A stretch of DNA of 48,803 nucleotides from an uncultured Lachnospiraceae bacterium (GCA_900316165.1 ONBW01000028.1:1-48803); one strand, 5' to 3'. Shown: positions 8,409 through 16,978, counted from the stretch's first letter. Numbers and translations are program-made. Notes: generated by a model not told the origin, from the letters alone.

Positions 8409-9671
8409 ATGGCATTAAAGAAAAAACCGGTCAATGGTATGAAGGATATACTCCCTCGTGAGATGGAAATCAGAGACTATGTGACCGGAATCATAAAGGA
8501 TACATACAGAAGCTTTGGTTTTACTCCGATAGAGACTCCATGCATGGAGGATATTAAAAACCTGACGAGTAACCAGGGCGGTGAGAATGAGAAGCTGATT
8601 TTTAAGGTCTTAAAGCGTGGTGAAAAGCTCCACTTAGAGGATGCTAAGACTGATCTCGATGTCAGTGACCTGGGTCTCAGATATGATCTGACTCTTCCTC
8701 TCTCGAGATTTTATGCTAATAATGAGAATGACCTGCCTTCTCCATTCAAGGCACTCCAGATCGGAAATGTCTGGAGAGCAGACAGACCACAGAGAGGCAG
8801 ATACAGACAGTTCACCCAGTGCGATATTGATATTTTAGGAGAGCCTTCAGACTTAGCAGAGATTGAGCTTATCCTGGCTACAACCACCTGCCTCGATCGT
8901 ATTGGCTTCAAGGGATTTGAGATAAGGATAAATGAGAGAAGAATCTTAAAGGCTATGGCAGAGTACTGCGGCTTTTCAGAGGATGGCTTTGATACTCTCT
9001 TTATCACTCTCGACAAAATGGATAAGATCGGCCTTGACGGTGTTAAGGACGAGCTTATTGAAGAGGGTTTTGATGCTGCCTCAGTCGAGAAGTACCTGGA
9101 TATTTTTAATCAGCTTCAGGGAAAGACAGAGGTTGCAGATGGAATAGATACTCTGGTTTCTATTCTTGGAGATAAGCTGGAACCTGAGGTAGCTTCTTCT
9201 ATGAAGGAAATCGCAGCAAGTGTAAACGAGTGTAAGACAGCTGATTTCAAGCTGGTTTTCGACCCTACTCTCGTAAGAGGAATGGGCTATTACACCGGAA
9301 CTATTTTTGAAATCGCTATACCTGAGTTCGGCGGAAGCTGCGGCGGTGGCGGCAGATATGACCACATGGTTGGCCGCTTTGCAGGACACGATGTACCTGC
9401 CTGCGGTTTCTCAATCGGATTCGAGCGAATCATTATGCTTCTTTTGGAGCATGATTTCAAAATTCCTGAGAAGTCAAAGACAGCCTTTCTTATCGATAAG
9501 AACCTTGACAGTTCAAAACTTTCAGCCGTAATCAAGCAGGCAAATGAGCTTCGTGCTTCCGGTCAGACTGTTCTTATCGAAAAAATGAAGAAAAATAAAA
9601 AATTCCAGAAGCAGGGTCTAACTGACTCGGGCTATACTGAGATAAAGGAGTTTTACAATGACACAATCTAG
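8409..9671 (+). CDS. hisS: Histidine--tRNA ligase
   Basis: A 420-aa class II synthetase charging tRNA-His. Motif 2 is QIGNVWRADRPQRGRYRQF from 117, with RYDLTLPLSRF at 91-101; the histidine-specific loop LVRGMGYYTGTIFE ends at 300; motif 3 is GFSIGFERII near 330. The C-terminal anticodon-binding domain follows from about 340. It begins 3 nt after the trpS stop and its last 14 nt overlap aspS. His and Asp synthetases are adjacent in many Firmicutes. tRNA-His(GTG) is in the tRNA cluster at 47.65 kb. Confidence 0.97.
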   Translation: MALKKKPVNGMKDILPREMEIRDYVTGIIKDTYRSFGFTPIETPCMEDIKNLTSNQGGENEKLIFKVLKRGEKLHLEDAKTDLDVSDLGLRYDLTLPLSRFYANNENDLPSPFKALQIGNVWRADRPQRGRYRQFTQCDIDILGEPSDLAEIELILATTTCLDRIGFKGFEIRINERRILKAMAEYCGFSEDGFDTLFITLDKMDKIGLDGVKDELIEEGFDAASVEKYLDIFNQLQGKTEVADGIDTLVSILGDKLEPEVASSMKEIAASVNECKTADFKLVFDPTLVRGMGYYTGTIFEIAIPEFGGSCGGGGRYDHMVGRFAGHDVPACGFSIGFERIIMLLLEHDFKIPEKSKTAFLIDKNLDSSKLSAVIKQANELRASGQTVLIEKMKKNKKFQKQGLTDSGYTEIKEFYNDTI

Positions 9672-11430
9672 AACTAATACCTGCGGAGAGCTGCGCATCG
9701 GCGATGTGGGTAAAAAAGTCACACTCTGTGGCTGGCTTGAAAATGACAGAGAAGTCGGAGCAGGACTTTCTTTCATAGTTTTAAGAGATTTCTACGGTGT
9801 GACTCAGATCACTGCAGATACCGAGGAGATGGTAAATGCATTTAAGGCTATCACAAAGGAGTCCACTATTCAGGTAACAGGAACTGTTCGTGAGAGAAGC
9901 TCTAAAAATCCTAAGCTTCCTACCGGTGATATCGAGGTAGTTCCTGAAGAGGTAAAAGTCCTTGGTAAATGCACTCACGAGTCTCTTCCGTTTGAGATCA
10001 ATCACAGTCGTGAGGCAGATGAGAGTGTAAGACTCAAGTACAGATATCTGGATTTAAGAAACCCTGAGGTAAAGAATAACATTATCCTCAGAAGCCAGGT
10101 AATAAGAGCTTTAAGAGAGGCTATGCAGAACCACGGCTTCATGGAGATTACAACACCTATACTTACGGCTTCATCTCCTGAGGGTGCAAGAGATTATCTA
10201 GTACCAGCCAGAAAGCACCCGGGTGAGTTCTATGCGCTTCCACAGGCGCCACAGCAGTTCAAGCAGCTTCTTATGGTCAGTGGAATCGACAGGTATTTCC
10301 AGATAGCTCCGTGCTTCAGAGATGAGGATGCCAGAGGAGACAGATCTCCAGGCGAGTTCTATCAGCTCGATATGGAGATGGCATTCGCTACACAGGAGGA
10401 CATATTCGATGTCTGCGAGGATGTCCTTCCACCTATTTTTGAAAAATTCGGTACCTATGACCGTTCTACAAAGGCTCCGTTCGTACGTATTCCGTACCTT
10501 ACCGCACTTGATAAGTACGGCTCAGATAAGCCGGATCTTCGTATCGACCTTACAGCAGTTGATGCCACAGAGCTTATGAAGGGCCTTGGCTTCGGACCAT
10601 TTGATGCAGAAGGTGCAGATGTAAAGGCATGTGTTATTTCTGATTTCCATGAGAGCAGGAAGTTTATCGATAAGGGCTGTGACGATGTAGAGGTTATCAG
10701 CGGTTCAAAGCCTTACTGGTTCAGAGTTGATGAGAACGGCGAGATCGTCGGAGGCATCTCAAAGTTCGTAAAGCCGGCTGCAGATAAGGTCAAGGAAACA
10801 CTTGGTCTTAAGGAAAATACACTTGTAGTTCTTTCAGCTGGAAAGCGCACGCAGGCTCAGAAGACAATTGGCGCTGTAATAAAGACCTTTGGAGACAGAG
10901 TTCCTGGACATATGGATAAGGAGCAGTACCAGTTCTGCTGGATCGTCGATTTCCCTATGTATGAGATAGGTGAGGAGTCAGGAGAGCTTGAGTTCTGCCA
11001 CAATCCTTTCTCCATGCCAAAGGGTGGACTTGAGACACTTGAAAAGGCAGAGAAGGGCGAGATAGACCCACTCACTATAATGGCTGACCAGTATGACCTT
11101 GTAGTAAACGGAGTCGAGCTTTCATCAGGAGCTGTAAGAAACCACGATCCTGAGATTATGGTTAAAGCCTTTGAGCTTGTCCGCCTTACTGAGGACGATG
11201 TAAAGCAGAAGTTCCCTGCACTCTACAATGCATTCAGCTACGGAGCACCTCCGCACGCAGGAATCGCTCCGGGAATCGACCGTATGGTAATGCTTCTAGC
11301 AGCAGAGGATTCTATAAGAGAGATTATTCCGTTCCCAATGAACAAGAATGCCGCAGACCTGATGATGGGTGCCCCTGGAAAAGTAACCGACGCCCAGCTT
11401 GAGGAGCTGCATATCAAGGTGACAGAATAA
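9658..11430 (+). CDS. aspS: Aspartate--tRNA ligase (bacterial type)
   Basis: A 590-aa class II synthetase. The N-terminal OB-fold anticodon-binding domain (about 1-110) includes LCGWLENDREVGAGLSFIVL; the catalytic core has the FRDEDARGDRSPGEFYQLD motif 2 and motif 3 GIAPGIDRMVMLL near 545-556. The bacterial GAD insertion domain lies between about 290 and 410. Length matches the bacterial type rather than the shorter archaeal type. AAGGAG sits inside the end of hisS, with a 14-nt overlap. It is the last gene of the synthetase run; a 39-nt gap leads to the PAS protein. Confidence 0.97.
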   Translation: MTQSRTNTCGELRIGDVGKKVTLCGWLENDREVGAGLSFIVLRDFYGVTQITADTEEMVNAFKAITKESTIQVTGTVRERSSKNPKLPTGDIEVVPEEVKVLGKCTHESLPFEINHSREADESVRLKYRYLDLRNPEVKNNIILRSQVIRALREAMQNHGFMEITTPILTASSPEGARDYLVPARKHPGEFYALPQAPQQFKQLLMVSGIDRYFQIAPCFRDEDARGDRSPGEFYQLDMEMAFATQEDIFDVCEDVLPPIFEKFGTYDRSTKAPFVRIPYLTALDKYGSDKPDLRIDLTAVDATELMKGLGFGPFDAEGADVKACVISDFHESRKFIDKGCDDVEVISGSKPYWFRVDENGEIVGGISKFVKPAADKVKETLGLKENTLVVLSAGKRTQAQKTIGAVIKTFGDRVPGHMDKEQYQFCWIVDFPMYEIGEESGELEFCHNPFSMPKGGLETLEKAEKGEIDPLTIMADQYDLVVNGVELSSGAVRNHDPEIMVKAFELVRLTEDDVKQKFPALYNAFSYGAPPHAGIAPGIDRMVMLLAAEDSIREIIPFPMNKNAADLMMGAPGKVTDAQLEELHIKVTE

Positions 11431-11469
11431 GTTTATTTATGACTTGTAAGTACAAGAGAAGGAGGCTAT

Positions 11470-12171
11470 ATGGAAGGTGAATTTCATTTTAACAAGCAGG
11501 AGAAGAAGTACCTGACATCTTTTCCGGGAATGCTCGTTGTTTTTCAGGTTCTTGATGATATGGATAGGGTCATACTCGCAAGCGACGAAATGCTTGAGAC
11601 TTTGAACTTCACCTATGATGAACTGGTGACATATTTTGTCAACGGCTCTAAACCTCTGATAAAATACACTGGTCTGGATGGGACAACCAAGTATTTCGAG
11701 GGAAAGGCCATTCCTCAGAAGAGGAAGCATGCCACTCTCAAATATGTGACCTATGCAGATGTTACTGAGATCTATTCAAGGCTTGATGCCTTAGAGCAGA
11801 ATGACACTGAAGGCGACAGCTTCTATAAGCAGATTGTCGAGAATTCCCAGGTAGCTTTTTTCTGGAAGGATAAGAACAGAAAGTTCAAGGGCGCAAATAA
11901 GGCGTTCCTTGATGCCTATGGATTTAATTCTGTCTCTGATATAATAGGAAAAACAGATGAAGATATGGGATGGCATACTGACCCGGAAAAATTCAAGAAT
12001 ATTGAAGAAAAGGTATTAAAAGGAGAGAAGACCGCTCCTGCTCATACAAAGAATCTGATACAGGGCCGCCAGCGTGATATCATAGCAACGAAGTCACCGC
12101 TGTATGATAAGAACGGCGAGATAGATGGCCTTGTAGGATCTTTTTTTGACATAACAGATGTCGAAGAATAA
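11470..12171 (+). CDS. PAS-domain protein without an output domain
   Basis: A 233-aa soluble protein of two PAS-like domains. The first (about 15-105) resembles a degenerate sensor with FQVLDDMDRVILASDEML; the second (about 117-230) is typical, with FWKDKNRKFKGANKAFLDAYGF, DIIGKTDEDM, RQRDIIATKSPLYDKNGEIDGLVG and the closing FFDITDVEE. No kinase, GGDEF, EAL or DNA-binding domain follows the second PAS, and a strong terminator comes right after the stop. It may act by binding a partner, perhaps the GGDEF-EAL protein 1.8 kb downstream; that is inference. GGAGG precedes the ATG by 5 nt. Confidence 0.8.
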   Translation: MEGEFHFNKQEKKYLTSFPGMLVVFQVLDDMDRVILASDEMLETLNFTYDELVTYFVNGSKPLIKYTGLDGTTKYFEGKAIPQKRKHATLKYVTYADVTEIYSRLDALEQNDTEGDSFYKQIVENSQVAFFWKDKNRKFKGANKAFLDAYGFNSVSDIIGKTDEDMGWHTDPEKFKNIEEKVLKGEKTAPAHTKNLIQGRQRDIIATKSPLYDKNGEIDGLVGSFFDITDVEE

Positions 12172-12179
12172 GAAGTAAA

Positions 12180-12219
12180 AATCCTCGGATCTGAATAATC
12201 AGGTCCGGGGATTAATTTT
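12180..12219 (+). terminator. Rho-independent terminator after the PAS gene
   Basis: A 15-bp stem (12180-12194 with 12199-12213, two G-T pairs) has a 4-nt loop ATAA and ends AATTTT. A second hairpin lies just beyond (AAGCATCC 12231-12238, GGATGCTT 12246-12253), with a T-run only on the minus strand. Confidence 0.8.
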
Positions 12220-12354
12220 GAGCAAAAAGGAAGCATCCCGGGGAAGGATGCTTTCAAAAAGGGGGGTTATAAAAATATAAAAGGGGAAATGATTTAAGGA
12301 ATCTTGAAGGGGGTTCATTCCTTAAGTCTCTTATAGTATAATCCCGAGACGACT

Positions 12355-12459
12355 TTTTGGCAATAGTCAATCCGACAAATTTCACAAAAATGACGACTCA
12401 AATTTGTGCAATTTTACCAAAAAGAAGCTGGCACTATACAAAAATGATGATTTTTTTAT
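12355..12459 (+). repeat. Palindromic dispersed repeat, copy B, plus a partial third copy
   Basis: The 310-bp gap between the PAS and methyltransferase genes holds two terminator hairpins and this repeat. The sequence 12374-12424, read on the minus strand, matches the repeat at 24073-24119: both start CTTTTTGGTAAAATT and continue into an ACAAA..GA..TCATTTTTGTG inverted repeat. A CTTTTTGG at 12355-12362 makes the copy an imperfect inverted repeat itself. A further ACAAAAATGA followed by TGATTTTT occurs at 12438-12455. A possible promoter, TTTACC (12413-12418)-16 bp-TATACA (12435-12440), overlaps it. Confidence 0.6.
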
Positions 12460-12481
12460 AAATTTCGGCTAATATATTCAT

Positions 12482-13951
12482 ATGGAAATTTTACTTGTAA
12501 AATTAAAGAAAAATGAAGACCTGCGACAGACACTGTCAGCTATCAGAAAAATACTAAAGGAAGATGGCAGCACAGCAGATATTTTTCTTAGAGATAAAGA
12601 GGCCTTAAGGGCACTGGCAGAAAGTCTTAACTCAGAGGATGCAAAGACCAGAAAATCTGCGGCTCTCCTGATAGGTGAGTTAGGGCTTGCGGGTGTGGAT
12701 GAATACAGAAAAAAGCTTTTAGAGGCTTACGAAAACGAGACTACGCTTTTTGTAAGGGAGAGTTACTTAAAGGCCTTGGCAGAGGGAAGAGAAAAGCTTA
12801 CAGCCGATGAAAGGGAAGAACTTTCCGAACGGCTTTCTTATATAGATGATCACGAGTTTTCTGATGCTGATCTGAAGCATATCATTGCAGAGAGAAAGGC
12901 ACTTGTCTCGCTGGTCGGTGAGGGAGAGCGTGAGGCTGCGATTTTCAAAGAACCAGAGAATCTTCCGGTACTTATGGTACCGGCTAAGGGTTTTTATGAG
13001 CCTCTTAAAAAGGCACTTTCTGACAGGGGTATAATTAATGGCTTCTCGTCCATAGGAGTTCTTTTACGCGGAAGCGATTATCTTAGAGTAAAGGATTTAA
13101 GGATCTACGATCATCTGAAGTATCTGATTCCCGGTGATTTTTCTCTGACGGCTGAAACTCTTAATGATGAGATTGAAAATTCTTTGATTCTTCCAACTAT
13201 AGATAAGCTCTATAAGGGTAATGTCTCCGTCCGGGTGTACCTGCACCAGAGCGGAGAAAAAAATGCCAATCTGATAAAACGATTAAGTGGTGAGTTGATA
13301 AGGCTTTCTGGCGGAAAACTCTTAAACGAAGCACCATATGATGCTGAGCTTCATTTCTACAGGAAAAAGTCGGGTGGATATTCACTGTTTATCAGGCCAT
13401 TGACAGATGACAGGCGGTTTTTGTATGATATCAACCGGCTTTCGACATCGATGCAGCCGGTAAAGGCGGCTGTGATGGCTGCTATGATAAACGATTATAT
13501 AGAGTCTTATGCCAGAGTCATAGACCTTTTTGCCGGGAATGGAACGCTTCTTATGGAGCGGGATGAGGCACTTAAGACCAAGGTCATGTTCGCTGTCGAT
13601 ACAAGTGAGGAAGCTGTTAAAGCAGGTAGAGAGAACGCAAAGGCCAAGGGACGCAGCGTTAATTTCGTCCACCGATCGGCGTTTACTTTTGATTCTGAGG
13701 AGCCGTTTGACGAGATCATTTCAGAGCTTCCGGATCTGTATGAGAAGAACAGTACGGACAGGAGTGAATTTTTTGAAAAATTAGGGGCAGAGACGAAAAA
13801 AATCCTCAGGCGGGGAGGAAAGGCCTTTTATCTGACATCGGAGGGAAATGAGATAAAGGCTATGATCCGCAAAACAGACGGCATTGATTTTTTAAATGAA
13901 ATGCAGTTTGATGAAAAACGAAGTATTTTTATTTTAGAAAAGAAAGTTTGA
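12482..13951 (+). CDS. HEAT-repeat / THUMP-like / Rossmann methyltransferase fusion
   Basis: A 489-aa cytoplasmic protein. Residues about 40-120 look like HEAT-type helical repeats (KTRKSAALLIGELG, FVRESYLKALAEG). About 245-310 resembles a THUMP-like RNA-binding region. The C-terminal part is a class I methyltransferase with the SAM-binding motif VIDLFAGNGTLLME (346-359) and AVDTSEEAV (371-379). It resembles Trm14/RlmL-type RNA methyltransferases, but the expected (D/N)PPY catalytic motif reads SELPD (414-418), so the target or activity is uncertain. No ribosome site precedes the ATG. The GGDEF-EAL gene starts 1 nt after its stop, so they form a unit. Fold confident, function not. Confidence 0.75.
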   Translation: MEILLVKLKKNEDLRQTLSAIRKILKEDGSTADIFLRDKEALRALAESLNSEDAKTRKSAALLIGELGLAGVDEYRKKLLEAYENETTLFVRESYLKALAEGREKLTADEREELSERLSYIDDHEFSDADLKHIIAERKALVSLVGEGEREAAIFKEPENLPVLMVPAKGFYEPLKKALSDRGIINGFSSIGVLLRGSDYLRVKDLRIYDHLKYLIPGDFSLTAETLNDEIENSLILPTIDKLYKGNVSVRVYLHQSGEKNANLIKRLSGELIRLSGGKLLNEAPYDAELHFYRKKSGGYSLFIRPLTDDRRFLYDINRLSTSMQPVKAAVMAAMINDYIESYARVIDLFAGNGTLLMERDEALKTKVMFAVDTSEEAVKAGRENAKAKGRSVNFVHRSAFTFDSEEPFDEIISELPDLYEKNSTDRSEFFEKLGAETKKILRRGGKAFYLTSEGNEIKAMIRKTDGIDFLNEMQFDEKRSIFILEKKV

Positions 13952-13952
13952 T

Positions 13953-16502
13953 ATGCAAGAAAGTAACACCGTATTTGCAAATTTACTTAAAGAGTACCTG
14001 TCTACAGAAAAGATTTCTACCTGTATTTTAGGCCGGGATGGGAAAACTGTCTTTAAATATTTTTCCGATCCGGAAGAGGAGAAATGGATCAGAAAGAATG
14101 TCCCAGAGGATATGCTGAGGGATGTTTCTTCTTCGTTTTCTGACTATGATGTCTCTGATGTGATAGATATCCCTTCAGATGAGAAAAACAGGTACAGGGC
14201 TGTTGCAAGCCGTGATAATTCCGGAAAGGTGAAGTCTGTACTTTTCCTTTTTGCAAAAAATGCGGACGACGGTCATTTTGACAATGCTACAAAGAAAATC
14301 TCTGACAGCTTAAATCTGTATAACGATATCAGTGCTGAGCTTAGCTCCTTAAGCGACAGGGTAAAGCAGAGCGATGAGGAGAGGGAGAGACTAGAGCATA
14401 CAAAGAGACTGTTTAAATATCTTTCTATGCTTGTAGATGAGATCAGCTTCAAGGTAAGCTTTGACGATGCGTGTGATGATATCATGAAGAAGTCCGCACT
14501 CTGCGTGAATTTCGATACCTGTCTTATAGTAGGCATATCAGATGGCGCAGCACAGATCAAAAAGCAGTTCAGGACTGGCAGTGAAGGTTCGATTTCTTAT
14601 ATAAACGGACTCGAAAAAGAAAAGCTTCCGTTCATGGACGGAAGGACATACACTATTTCGTCTGATTCAGTTATCTCAGATGAATTCAAGGATTTCTTTA
14701 ACAAATGCGGCATTCAGGCAGGAATTTTTATGCCTCTGTCTGAGGAGGAAGACCTGTATCTGTGTTTCCTTAAGACGGCTGCACCTAAGACCTGGAGCAA
14801 TGACGAGACAAACTTTCTTCGCCATGCCGGCGCGATACTGAAGGCAAAGCTGGAATTTTTAGATTACAGCACAGCTGTCAATGAATCGGATGATTTCATG
14901 CTGACTGTATTTGAGAATTCAGCCTCTGCCGTAGCAGTATTTGACGCTGCCTCAAAGGAGGCAGTCTATAAGAACAGTCTTGCTGAAAAAATCTTAGGTG
15001 ACCCACTGAACGAGGAGGTTTTCAGCCGGCTTTTCCTGATTCCGGGGCCTTCTGAGGATCAGAAAAAAATGACTGGAGAGTTCACTTCTCCGGGTACGGG
15101 AGATACATATCAGGTTCATATGACAAGGGCTATTCAGCACGGTGGGCAGAAGGTTCTTGTCTACATGATAACTGATATAACGAAGCAGAAGCAGTACCAG
15201 AAGAAGCTTAAAGAGACTGCCGATATAGATGACCTGACGGGTCTCTATAACAGGCACCGTTTCCACCGTGACTTGGAGAGCAGCTTAAATGACACCAAAC
15301 GCGGTAATGGAAATGGGACTCTTATCTTTATTGACTTAGACGATTTTAATGCCCTAAACGATGGCCTGGGACATATCCTTGCAGATAAATTCCTAAAGAA
15401 GATTGCCTGGTCCATTCAGCAGCTCGTTAAAAAGGATGCACAGTGTTACAGGATTGGCGGAGACCAGTTTGCAGTTATTATACCTTTCTCTGACTTCGAA
15501 CAGTCAAAGAAGATGGCTCTCATGATAAATAACCGTTTTGAGAAGCCATTTTCTCTGGATGAAAATGAATATTACTGTACAGCCGGAATGGGAGTCGTTA
15601 ATTTTCCACAGGATGGTAAGACTGAGGATGAGCTGATCTCAAGGGCAGACTTTGCCCTTCATCAGGCTAAGTCAAAGGGCAAAAATCAGATAGATATCTA
15701 CACTGATATAGAAGTAAAGATGCCGCCGGACAGGCTTAACGTAGAGAAAGCCTTAAGAGAGGCTGTAGCTGACGACTGCAGGGAATTTCTGGTTTATTAT
15801 CAGCCTGTTGTTGATATCTCTGATGGAGAGGCCAGATGCTGCGGAGCCGAGGCTTTAGTCAGATGGAATTCACATAAGCTGGGCTTTATGCCTCCGGCAA
15901 AGTTCATTGCTCTTGCCGAGTACTTAGGTCTTATTATCCCAATCGGAGAGCATGTGCTCCTTGAGGCCTGCAGAACCTGCCATCATTGGAATGAGTTCGG
16001 CCACCCTGAGTATAAGATCAATGTGAATCTCTCTGTTCTTCAGCTTTTGCAGAAAGATATCGTAAATGTCATTGCCAATGCCATAAATGTGACAGGTATA
16101 AATCCTGATAATCTCGTACTTGAAGTTACTGAGGGAATGGCTATTAATGATATGGATAAAATGAAAGGAGTCCTTGAAAAAATACACGACCTTGGAGTCC
16201 GTATCGCCCTGGATGATTTCGGAACGGGATATTCGTCGCTTTCACACATGAAAGATCTGCCGTTAGACGAGCTTAAAATCGACAAGTGCTTTGTGGATGA
16301 CATCGATAAGGATGATTATTCCGATGCCTTTGTCCGCTCAGTATCACAGCTTGCTGACGCAGTGAACCTTAATGTCATAGTAGAGGGCGTCGAGCGCGGA
16401 AAGCAGCAGGATGTCCTTAAAGGCATGGATGTAGATATGATCCAGGGCTTCCTCTACGACAAGCCGCTGCCTCTAAGTGACTTTGAGAGTAAGTGGGTAT
16501 AA
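13953..16502 (+). CDS. GAF-PAS-GGDEF-EAL cyclic-di-GMP protein, probable phosphodiesterase
   Basis: An 849-aa soluble signalling protein. An N-terminal sensor-like region and coiled coil (about 130-155) lead to GAF (about 155-300), PAS (about 312-412), GGDEF (about 425-582) and EAL (about 595-845). The GGDEF signature is GGDQF (502-506): the fourth position, a metal ligand in active cyclases, is Gln. The DLDDFN metal site (461-466) is kept, so GTP binding may persist. The EAL domain looks complete: Glu633 of EAL, Asn692, Glu724, Asp754-Asp755 of DDFGTGYSSL, Lys775 of LKID, Glu811. I infer hydrolysis of c-di-GMP with regulation by GTP or sensor domains. No membrane segment is seen. Confidence 0.92.
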   Translation: MQESNTVFANLLKEYLSTEKISTCILGRDGKTVFKYFSDPEEEKWIRKNVPEDMLRDVSSSFSDYDVSDVIDIPSDEKNRYRAVASRDNSGKVKSVLFLFAKNADDGHFDNATKKISDSLNLYNDISAELSSLSDRVKQSDEERERLEHTKRLFKYLSMLVDEISFKVSFDDACDDIMKKSALCVNFDTCLIVGISDGAAQIKKQFRTGSEGSISYINGLEKEKLPFMDGRTYTISSDSVISDEFKDFFNKCGIQAGIFMPLSEEEDLYLCFLKTAAPKTWSNDETNFLRHAGAILKAKLEFLDYSTAVNESDDFMLTVFENSASAVAVFDAASKEAVYKNSLAEKILGDPLNEEVFSRLFLIPGPSEDQKKMTGEFTSPGTGDTYQVHMTRAIQHGGQKVLVYMITDITKQKQYQKKLKETADIDDLTGLYNRHRFHRDLESSLNDTKRGNGNGTLIFIDLDDFNALNDGLGHILADKFLKKIAWSIQQLVKKDAQCYRIGGDQFAVIIPFSDFEQSKKMALMINNRFEKPFSLDENEYYCTAGMGVVNFPQDGKTEDELISRADFALHQAKSKGKNQIDIYTDIEVKMPPDRLNVEKALREAVADDCREFLVYYQPVVDISDGEARCCGAEALVRWNSHKLGFMPPAKFIALAEYLGLIIPIGEHVLLEACRTCHHWNEFGHPEYKINVNLSVLQLLQKDIVNVIANAINVTGINPDNLVLEVTEGMAINDMDKMKGVLEKIHDLGVRIALDDFGTGYSSLSHMKDLPLDELKIDKCFVDDIDKDDYSDAFVRSVSQLADAVNLNVIVEGVERGKQQDVLKGMDVDMIQGFLYDKPLPLSDFESKWV

Positions 16503-16565
16503 GATCCCGCCATTGGCTAAAAAAAATATTTATTTCAAAAAAATGAAAAAAATTCAAAAAAGTCC

Positions 16566-16594
16566 TTGACATTGCCTCTCTCTTTTGATATTAT
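16566..16594 (+). promoter_or_regulatory. Sigma-A promoter of tRNA-Leu(AAG)
   Basis: Perfect TTGACA (16566-16571), 17-bp spacer, TATTAT (16589-16594). A TATAAT at 16592-16597 overlaps at a longer spacing. The preceding 16503-16560 is A-rich. Confidence 0.85.
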
Positions 16595-16600
16595 AATCAA

Positions 16601-16631
16601 GTCGTCGCAAGAGAGACAAAGCGGGGACGAC
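16601..16631 (+). ncRNA. tRNA leader hairpin with conserved loop motif
   Basis: GTCGTC (16601-16606) and GACGAC (16626-16631) enclose GCAAGAGAGACAAAGC (16607-16622), which matches 14 of 16 bases of the loop in the leader of the tRNA-Pro cluster (47347-47362). It starts at about +1 of the transcript. Confidence 0.5.
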
Positions 16632-16643
16632 AATTAAAGAGCT

Positions 16644-16728
16644 GCGGAAGTGTCGGAACTGGCAGACGAGCAAGACTAAGGATCTTGTGACTATTGCAGT
16701 CGTGAGGGTTCAAGTCCCTTCTTCCGCA
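16644..16728 (+). tRNA. tRNA-Leu (anticodon AAG)
   Basis: An 85-nt class II tRNA with a long variable arm. Acceptor GCGGAAG pairs with CTTCCGC; anticodon stem CAAGA/UCUUG holds loop CUAAGGA, anticodon AAG (codon CUU, A34 probably read as inosine). The T-arm is GGGTTCAAGTCCC. Discriminator A; CCA is not encoded. Confidence 0.95.
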
Positions 16729-16737
16729 TCACAGTAA

Positions 16738-16769
16738 ACACCTGGTATGTATGTACCGGGTGTTTTTTT
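16738..16769 (+). terminator. Terminator of tRNA-Leu(AAG)
   Basis: ACACCTGGTA and TACCGGGTGT form a 10-bp stem (one G-T pair) followed by seven T. Confidence 0.9.
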
Positions 16770-16784
16770 ACCCGAAAAAAGTTC

Positions 16785-16813
16785 TTGACTTAAGTGGCTA
16801 AAAAGAGTATGAT
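16785..16813 (+). promoter_or_regulatory. Sigma-A promoter of tRNA-Leu(CAG)
   Basis: TTGACT (16785-16790), 17 bp, TATGAT (16808-16813). The short leader carries a TCCGT-GCGA-ACGGA hairpin with a GNRA-type loop, unlike the leader of the neighbouring tRNA-Leu. Confidence 0.8.
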
Positions 16814-16841
16814 AACAATATCCGTGCGAACGGAGTAGGAA

Positions 16842-16926
16842 GCAGGAATGGCGGAATTGGCAGACGCGCAAGCTTCAGGTGCTTGTGGCTATTGCAGTCG
16901 TGAGGGTTCAAGTCCCTTTTCCTGCA
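16842..16926 (+). tRNA. tRNA-Leu (anticodon CAG)
   Basis: An 85-nt class II tRNA. Acceptor GCAGGAA pairs with TTCCTGC; anticodon stem CAAGC/GCUUG with loop UUCAGGU gives CAG. Its variable and T arms are nearly identical to those of the AAG tRNA 200 bp upstream, which points to a local duplication. CCA not encoded. Confidence 0.95.
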
Positions 16927-16937
16927 GTGTGTTTATG

Positions 16938-16978
16938 AAAGGAGCGGTTATTTTTTACCAGATACCGCTCCTTTATTG
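16938..16978 (+). terminator. Terminator of tRNA-Leu(CAG)
   Basis: AAAGGAGCGGT (16938-16948) pairs with ACCGCTCCTTT (16964-16974); the tail is short and T-rich. Confidence 0.75.
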
